Of a stretch of 48,962 bases of DNA, positions 44,092-48,962 are shown piece by piece. The notes beneath the pieces were generated by a model, which was not told the DNA's origin, searched no databases, and saw nothing but the letters and a program-made list of their open reading frames with translations. The position numbers and the translations under genes are program-made. The first letter of the stretch is position 1, and each line of letters starts with the position of its first letter. Source of the stretch: Opitutaceae bacterium (lineage in GTDB: Bacteria > Verrucomicrobiota > Verrucomicrobiia > Opitutales > Opitutaceae); NCBI GenBank assembly GCA_002694885.1, contig NZNM01000116.1, positions 1 through 48,962 of the forward strand, read 5' to 3'.

Positions 44092-44568
44092 ATGGACGAA
44101 GACATTCAGGCCCGGTTGCTGAATACGGCAAACGAGGTCGCCATCAAAGCCGTTGGGGAAGGGCATCATCCATTCGGAGCCATTCTCGTCGGCCCGGATC
44201 TTGAAACCGTTCTAATGCGTCAAGGGAATGTGAATACGGTACAGCATGCGGAATCGGAACTCGCTCGCCGGGCCTATCTCGAGTACGATCCCGACTATCT
44301 TTGGGAATGCGCCCTCGTCACCACCTTAGAGCCCTGCGCCATGTGTTCCGGAACGATCTATTGGGCGAATATCGGCACAGTCGTTTACGGCGCCTCGGAA
44401 ACGGATCTGAAAGAGCTAACCGGAGCGGATCCTGAAAACCCGACAATGAATCTCCCTTGCAGAACCGTCTTCGCTTCTGGCCAGAAGAATCTCAAAGTCT
44501 ACGGGCCCTTGCCAAACCTCAGAGATTTCATGCTGGCTCCCCATAAAGAATTTTGGAATAGACAATAA
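44092..44568 (+). CDS. CDA-fold nucleoside/nucleobase deaminase
   Basis: The 158-aa protein has the cytidine-deaminase fold zinc site: His52 and catalytic Glu54 in QHAESELARR, and Cys82 and Cys85 in EPCAMCSGTIYWANIG. HHPFGAILVG precedes it. The SGTIYWANIGTVVYGA text resembles the guanine deaminase (GuaD of Bacillus) and nucleoside deaminase group more than tRNA adenosine deaminase TadA. Guanine deamination would duplicate the operon's first gene, so a product of the oxygenase next door is an attractive alternative substrate. Length is normal. Confidence 0.85.
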   Translation: MDEDIQARLLNTANEVAIKAVGEGHHPFGAILVGPDLETVLMRQGNVNTVQHAESELARRAYLEYDPDYLWECALVTTLEPCAMCSGTIYWANIGTVVYGASETDLKELTGADPENPTMNLPCRTVFASGQKNLKVYGPLPNLRDFMLAPHKEFWNRQ

Positions 44569-44593
44569 ACGTATCCTAGGGCTAGACATCTGC

Positions 44594-45106
44594 ATGATGG
44601 ATATAGCGATACGGCCTTACCGCGTTGAAGACGCCAAACCGGTATTCGAAGCGATAGAAGAGTCGAAAGACGACATAATGCAATGGATGCCTTGGTGTCA
44701 TCCCGATTATTCCATCGAGGATTCGAAGAGCTATTTGGCGATTAGCGTGACCGGCTTCGAAAGAGGCGAAATCTATGACTTCGCTGTGCTGAGAGATGGT
44801 CACTTCGTTGGAGCCTGCGGCTTGAACCAAGTCAATGTCATCGAGGGCGTCGCCAATATGGGATACTGGCTTCGGTCCAGCGAAGCAGGGAATGGCATCA
44901 TGCCCATGGCAGCAAAGAAAGTCATAAACTGGGCTTTCGAGAATACGGAATTGAACCGTATCGAAATCGTCGCCGCAGTCGGAAACAATAGGAGCCAACG
45001 TGTCGCGGAGAAGATAGGGGCCCATAAAGACGCTGTTCTCGCTAAACGCATCCTCATTGATGGCAAACCATGTAGTGCCGTTCTCTACTCAGTTATTAAA
45101 GACTAG
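44594..45106 (+). CDS. GNAT-family acetyltransferase (RimJ/RimL-like)
   Basis: The 170-aa protein has the GNAT pattern of the RimJ/RimL group: IRPYRVEDAKPVFEAI at the start, FVGACGLNQVNVIEG, ANMGYWLRSSEAGNG and NRSQRVAEKIGAHKD near the acetyl-CoA site. It would acetylate an amino group, of an N-terminus or a small molecule. It is the last gene of the operon, 25 bp after the deaminase. Its stop shares the palindrome CTAG with the stop of the convergent transporter gene. The link to purines is by position only. Confidence 0.85.
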   Translation: MMDIAIRPYRVEDAKPVFEAIEESKDDIMQWMPWCHPDYSIEDSKSYLAISVTGFERGEIYDFAVLRDGHFVGACGLNQVNVIEGVANMGYWLRSSEAGNGIMPMAAKKVINWAFENTELNRIEIVAAVGNNRSQRVAEKIGAHKDAVLAKRILIDGKPCSAVLYSVIKD

Positions 45107-45816
45107 CTTGTAGCGCCAGTTTCGTTGTCACCATCATTAGTCTCCTCCTCAACAATGTCTCCCTTGGAAGTCCAGTGACCCGTCACCCAGTATACGACTA
45201 TATAGACAATGGGCGTATCGATTACCGCCACCAGAAGCTTCATCAAATAAGATCCGATAATCAGTTTGGGCATTACATCATTGGGTATGATTCCATAGAA
45301 AGCGATCGTGCAGAATATAGTTGTATCCAATAATTGGGAGCCAAACGTAGAAACATTGTTGCGCAGCCAAAGATTCTTTTCCCCGGTCCTCTTCTTCACC
45401 CACTCGAACACGTAGATATCCCAAAGTTGCGCGGACAATGTGGCCAACAGCGATCCGAGGATAATTCTCGGCCCACCCTGGAAGAGGGCGACATAGGCAT
45501 CGTTTAGAGGCCAGCCTTCCGCCGGGGGAGCTTGCACAGCTAAAAACAGGAATACCGTGCAGACAATGTACACGGCAGTTCCCATGTAGACCATCATCCG
45601 CGCCCGTTTGGCCCCCCAGATCTCAGCCGCCGCGTCGGTGCAGGGGAAGGTGAAAGCATGGGCGAAGGATCCGTAGCTGAATGCCAAGGTTCCTAGACCG
45701 AGCCAAGCTAGGTCTAATGGGACGAGCTTAACGGTGAGACATTGCAGCATGCCCCAAAAGCCCACATACAACCCGAAGAGTATCAGATACTTCCGCTCCT
45801 TCGGATCATCAAGCAT
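45103..45816 (-). CDS. VUT-family transporter (YhhQ-like, queuosine-precursor type)
   Basis: The 237-aa protein has six to seven spans and the YhhQ/VUT blocks FPCTDAAAEIWGAKRARMM, LSAQLWDIYVFEW and LWLRNNVSTFGSQLLDT. E. coli YhhQ imports the 7-deazapurines preQ0 and preQ1 for queuosine. Here the gene follows the second adenosine deaminase after 4 bp on the same strand and faces the purine operon, and gluQ is also in the window. It may bring in a queuosine precursor or another purine-like base. The C-terminus is long and acidic (IVEEETNDGDNE). Confidence 0.88.
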   Translation of the reverse strand: MLDDPKERKYLILFGLYVGFWGMLQCLTVKLVPLDLAWLGLGTLAFSYGSFAHAFTFPCTDAAAEIWGAKRARMMVYMGTAVYIVCTVFLFLAVQAPPAEGWPLNDAYVALFQGGPRIILGSLLATLSAQLWDIYVFEWVKKRTGEKNLWLRNNVSTFGSQLLDTTIFCTIAFYGIIPNDVMPKLIIGSYLMKLLVAVIDTPIVYIVVYWVTGHWTSKGDIVEEETNDGDNETGATS

Positions 45817-45820
45817 GTTG

Positions 45821-46834
45821 CTAGCTGGGATCCTTTTCTTCGATGATCGCAGTCAGCTCTGCGATGCAATCGTCCTTCTTTGGGGAATCCCAATCAGCTA
45901 CGAGAAAGCCGTTTAATGCGATTCGAGCCAGTTCCTGCTCGCTGAATCCAAGATCCTGATGCAGAGCATAATACTCTTCGCTCAAGTAGTTTCCGAACAT
46001 CAAGGTATCGTCCGAGTTGATCGTGCACGTAACGCCCGCGTCGAAAAGCTGTCGAATCGGATGATCAGACATCGTCTTGATTCCCTCTACTGCCAACTTC
46101 AGATTGCTGATCGGACAAACATCTAGAGCGATCCCCTCTCGGGCTAGAAAGGCCACTAGTTCGGGATCTTCGACGGAACGTACGCCATGCTGTATCCGAC
46201 GTGTTCCCAATTCATCGATACACCGCTTTACGAAGCTGGCGGGCATGAACTCCCCCGCATGGGCTTTGAGAAATTTCCCGGCCGCCCCAGCCGCTTTCCA
46301 GACCTCAGCGGTCCAAGGCTCAAGCGGATAATCCTCAGGTCCGTGTAGATCGATTCCCCATAGCCGCTCCCAAAATAAGCAGTCGTCGATAATTTCCTTT
46401 CCTATGCCTTCATAGTCGTTGTGCCGCATACCCATCACAACTCGAACTTCCAAATCTTCAGGAGCAGCTGACAGGACAGCATCTACCAGTTCAGGCCCAG
46501 CAATAGCTCCCGAGTAAAGCGAACCTACGTGGAAGCTAGTTTCAACGTACTTGCAATTCTGGGACGCGCAGTCAGCTAAAACCTTTTTAGCACAATCGTG
46601 ATACGCCTCGGCGCTAGTGAATACCCCTTCGCAAAACTCCACATAATAATCCATGAATTCATAAAAGCTTTTGTAGCGAAACTCATCCGCCCACATCGGT
46701 GGCCCATCCGGATACTTGCCCGGAAACGCCCGATCAATCATCTCGAATGGGCAAGAACCCTCCAAGTGGATATGGGTTTCGGTTTTCGGTAGACTTTGGA
46801 CGAATTTCGACAGTTCTGGAGAAGGGTCGTACAT
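45821..46834 (-). CDS. Adenosine deaminase family protein (second paralogue)
   Basis: The ATG at 46834 gives MYDPSPELSKFVQSLP followed by HIHLEGS (His21 and His23), paralleling the start of the other ADA in the window; an upstream in-frame ATG at 46909 would add an unrelated Cys-rich tail. Further motifs are KAHAGEFMP, RRIQHGVRSVEDP, CPISNLKL and NSDDTLMFG. The expected reaction is deamination of adenosine or a related 6-aminopurine. It is co-transcribed with the VUT transporter (4-bp gap), so a different nucleoside or base than that handled by the first ADA is possible. Confidence 0.9.
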   Translation of the reverse strand: MYDPSPELSKFVQSLPKTETHIHLEGSCPFEMIDRAFPGKYPDGPPMWADEFRYKSFYEFMDYYVEFCEGVFTSAEAYHDCAKKVLADCASQNCKYVETSFHVGSLYSGAIAGPELVDAVLSAAPEDLEVRVVMGMRHNDYEGIGKEIIDDCLFWERLWGIDLHGPEDYPLEPWTAEVWKAAGAAGKFLKAHAGEFMPASFVKRCIDELGTRRIQHGVRSVEDPELVAFLAREGIALDVCPISNLKLAVEGIKTMSDHPIRQLFDAGVTCTINSDDTLMFGNYLSEEYYALHQDLGFSEQELARIALNGFLVADWDSPKKDDCIAELTAIIEEKDPS

Positions 46835-47009
46835 ATCTACATCTTCAGCAAAAACCGAGCCGCATCCACATGTCATGGGCTTTTTTCCCGCTACGATCCA
46901 ACAATTCAATTAGATTCGTGAGAAATCGAATTCCATGTCGTCTAGCAAACTGGAGCACGCTGAATTTCGAACGTCTGTGCTCAATTTTGAGCTGAGTCTA
47001 AAACAGCAA

Positions 47010-48119
47010 TTAGGCAGTCATTTCTCCACGAAGCCCAACACCAATCATCCAGTTTCTCAGGGCAAGAGAAGCCTTGTCGGCCTTAGCATGAACCTCGGAG
47101 GAAATGTCTAACGGTATTTCCTCAGGCTTTTGAAGCTCAACTATCGCCCGGTCTTCATAAATGATTCTCTTTTCCCATTCGCATAGCTGATCAATAGGTA
47201 CGTCGTGGTCAAAGTTCCTGTGAAACACAGCGATGAGTTGCGATTTTCGGGAGGAGACAGGTGCGATATTGAAATGGATGAGGTGCTCGCGCTCCTGCGG
47301 GTAGCTGATGACCGTTCGCGTGCAGAAGGGCAGAAACAACGTCCTATGCATGTGCCGATCCAGCTCAGTAGCGTTGGCAATAGGAGAATCATCTGGATTG
47401 GTCGCCTTGTAGTCGAACTCCATCGTCATGGTATAATCGTCTTGAGAAAAATCATACTCCGCTCCCATGGTGGCGCTTCCCTCTTGGCCAAAACTACTCC
47501 GATGAACAAAGGAGAAATGGGCATTATCGATGAAGTTCTCTATCAGACGCCCCGCAGAACAATCCCAGAGCTCGGGACCGAGGGTAAAGCGACGATAAAC
47601 GCTGTCCGACTCTTCAGGTTCCCAAACGGGAATACGATTGGTCGGTTGGCCGCTGAGGCAGACCCAGATTATACCATAACGCTCTTCATGCAAAACCGTT
47701 TGCAAGCGCAACTTTCCCGGAATCTTCCATTCGGGATGGCTCGGCACCAGTACGCACTTGCCCGTAACATCAAAACGGTAGCCATGGTAAGGGCAAACAA
47801 TGCAATCGTCGCGGACCCATCCATTGGACAACGGAGCGCCGCGGTGGATGCAAAGATCCTTAGAAACCACGTATCCAGAGCCTAGCCGGGCAATCACTAA
47901 ATCGGTATCGAGCAGTCGGGCCTTTCGAGGCTGATCTCCAATATCCGCCACCAAGGCTATAGGGTACCAGAAATTGGCCAGGATATCCCAATCATTACGG
48001 CTAAAGGAACATTCCTTGGGGAATTCCAGGGAAGCGTAAGCTTGAGTGAGCTCTTCTTTATTCACACCTGACCGAAAAGCACGATTTGTTCCAACGCCGA
48101 CAATATTAAGCCTTCCCAA
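47010..48119 (-). CDS. Rieske non-haem iron oxygenase, large subunit
   Basis: The 369-aa protein has a Rieske domain with Cys90 and His92 in DLCIHRGAPLSNG and Cys109 and His112 in VCPYHGYRFD. The catalytic domain has ENFIDNAHFSFVH (Asp198, His201, His206) holding mononuclear iron. Such enzymes need a reductase, and none is adjacent. Klebsiella hpx purine clusters include a Rieske protein (HpxD), so a purine or ureide substrate is plausible here. The first in-frame start is TTG at 48119; a GTG at 48065 is an alternative. It is divergent from the symporter, 44 bp apart. Confidence 0.9.
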   Translation of the reverse strand: MGRLNIVGVGTNRAFRSGVNKEELTQAYASLEFPKECSFSRNDWDILANFWYPIALVADIGDQPRKARLLDTDLVIARLGSGYVVSKDLCIHRGAPLSNGWVRDDCIVCPYHGYRFDVTGKCVLVPSHPEWKIPGKLRLQTVLHEERYGIIWVCLSGQPTNRIPVWEPEESDSVYRRFTLGPELWDCSAGRLIENFIDNAHFSFVHRSSFGQEGSATMGAEYDFSQDDYTMTMEFDYKATNPDDSPIANATELDRHMHRTLFLPFCTRTVISYPQEREHLIHFNIAPVSSRKSQLIAVFHRNFDHDVPIDQLCEWEKRIIYEDRAIVELQKPEEIPLDISSEVHAKADKASLALRNWMIGVGLRGEMTA

Positions 48120-48163
48120 GCTATCATCGAAAGGATGGCGCGATTACGGCTTGAGACGGCTTC

Positions 48164-48962
48164 ATGACCGACTTCCAAATATGGGCATCCATCTTTTTGC
48201 TTCTGTATTTGGGTTGGCTACTTTTTCTCACGATTAGGTCCTACAGAAGACCTGCTAAGGGATTGGGGGAATTCTTCTTGGCTGGCAAATCGGTAGGGTT
48301 TCTTCCCTCGCTGCTAACGTTTTGGGCAACTTATTTCAGCGCCGCAGGGCTAATCGGAGCCGCGGGCTACTACTATATCCACGGAGTCGGGAATTTCATC
48401 TTCGCAGTCCTCGGTTACCTAATTCTGGCGATCGTAGCCGGAACTATGGGTAGACGCATGTGGCGGCTCTCCCGAAAGCATCCCGATACGCGATCGCCAA
48501 TACAATTGTATCTCAAAGCCTTCAACTCGCCCAAGTTGGAACTGCTGTTCATCGCGGTCACCCTGGTGTGCATGGTTCCTTACCTCGCCGCTCAGATCAC
48601 CGGATTCGCACGCATGCTTGAAAGCTCGCTTGGGTTGCCCTACATTGTTACCGCCGCGATCGCTCTAGTTGTCATTTATGTATATTCCGAATCAGGCGGC
48701 CTCGCCAATATTATAAAGACAGATGTCCTCCAGGCTTCGCTCACCATCATTGGCTGCATTTCGGTGACCATTGTTTTCGTGGGCCTGTATTGGGCTTTCG
48801 ATGGGGCCCAATTCTTCGCTGATGTGGACGCTGCCGCGGATCCTTCTTTATGGAGCTTGCCTGGACCTAATGGCCTATACTCCATAACGAACATAGTCGG
48901 GCTCGCTTTGCTCATTTCGCTGGGAGCGACGCCGATGGCGCACAATGCCCAGCGTTTCATGA
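48164..48962 (+). CDS. Sodium:solute symporter family protein, N-terminal part
   Basis: From the ATG at 48164 the frame stays open to the window edge (266 codons). It shows the SSS-family pattern: a first span IFLLLYLGWLLFLTI, then GEFFLAGKSVGFLPS and LTFWATYFSAAGLIGAAG, and ESGGLANIIKTDVLQA near residue 180. About seven spans are present of the usual 13. It should couple Na+ to uptake of a small organic molecule. Divergence from the Rieske oxygenase across 44 bp suggests that it imports that enzyme's substrate. Confidence 0.9.
   Translation, partial: MTDFQIWASIFLLLYLGWLLFLTIRSYRRPAKGLGEFFLAGKSVGFLPSLLTFWATYFSAAGLIGAAGYYYIHGVGNFIFAVLGYLILAIVAGTMGRRMWRLSRKHPDTRSPIQLYLKAFNSPKLELLFIAVTLVCMVPYLAAQITGFARMLESSLGLPYIVTAAIALVVIYVYSESGGLANIIKTDVLQASLTIIGCISVTIVFVGLYWAFDGAQFFADVDAAADPSLWSLPGPNGLYSITNIVGLALLISLGATPMAHNAQRFM

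Noticed and set aside
28441-48962. The possibility that the purine genes are a metabolic island from a phage or integrative element
   Set aside because: No integrase, transposase, attachment repeat or tRNA at its edges was seen; the only tRNA is 12 kb to the left.

Overview
The window most likely comes from a Gram-negative bacterium of the Verrucomicrobiota (Opitutae-like). This is inferred from the LPS gene waaA, the phoH / 7TM-HD / ybeY arrangement, a probable PPi-type PEP carboxykinase and densely overlapping genes; no rRNA or marker phylogeny is available here. TAA, TAG and TGA all serve as stops.

Layout. 1-9.1 kb: housekeeping. A 4Fe-4S ferredoxin runs off the left edge, followed by a broken GNAT gene, waaA, a HIT hydrolase, phoH, a PgpH-type 7TM-HD phosphodiesterase, ybeY overlapped by a GT-C-like membrane protein, and gluQ. 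9.1-18.1 kb: a looser region with a structured RNA/terminator element, an internally deleted ABC exporter, the probable PPi-PEPCK (1156 aa), a nested inverted-repeat element, two orphan peptide-type ABC ATPases, tRNA-Leu(CAG), a frameshifted DoxX gene and a secreted MTAP/PNP-like gene broken by one in-frame TGA.

18.2-48.9 kb: a very large purine-use region. Left part: purine nucleoside phosphorylase, an NhaC-type antiporter, a tandem-domain LOG protein, two divergent paralogous NCS2-like permeases, adenosine deaminase and an exported MTAN-like protein, plus broken SRPBCC and VOC genes. Then comes one tightly packed run of 16 genes (28441-45106, almost all overlapping or within 25 bp): guanine deaminase, xdhC, xdhA, xdhB, puuD (membrane urate oxidase with cytochrome c), ureidoglycine-glyoxylate aminotransferase, 8-oxoguanine deaminase-like amidohydrolase, an orphan cupin, an EamA transporter, uraD, uraH, allC, allB, a 2OG-Fe(II) oxygenase, a CDA-fold deaminase and a GNAT protein. 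On the opposite strand lie a second adenosine deaminase paired with a VUT/YhhQ transporter, and a Rieske oxygenase divergent from a sodium:solute symporter that runs off the right edge.

How the genes work together. Exported enzymes may cleave nucleosides outside the cytoplasm. Permeases import bases and nucleosides. Ada, PNP and GuaD give hypoxanthine and xanthine, and Xdh makes urate; oxidised guanine enters directly as urate. PuuD, UraH and UraD give (S)-allantoin, AllB and AllC give ureidoglycine, and PucG moves its amino group to glyoxylate. No enzyme for oxalurate/oxamate, ureidoglycolate or urea was seen, and no transcription regulator was recognised. Six genes are clearly broken, which suggests ongoing gene loss, perhaps host association, though sequencing error could explain some indels.
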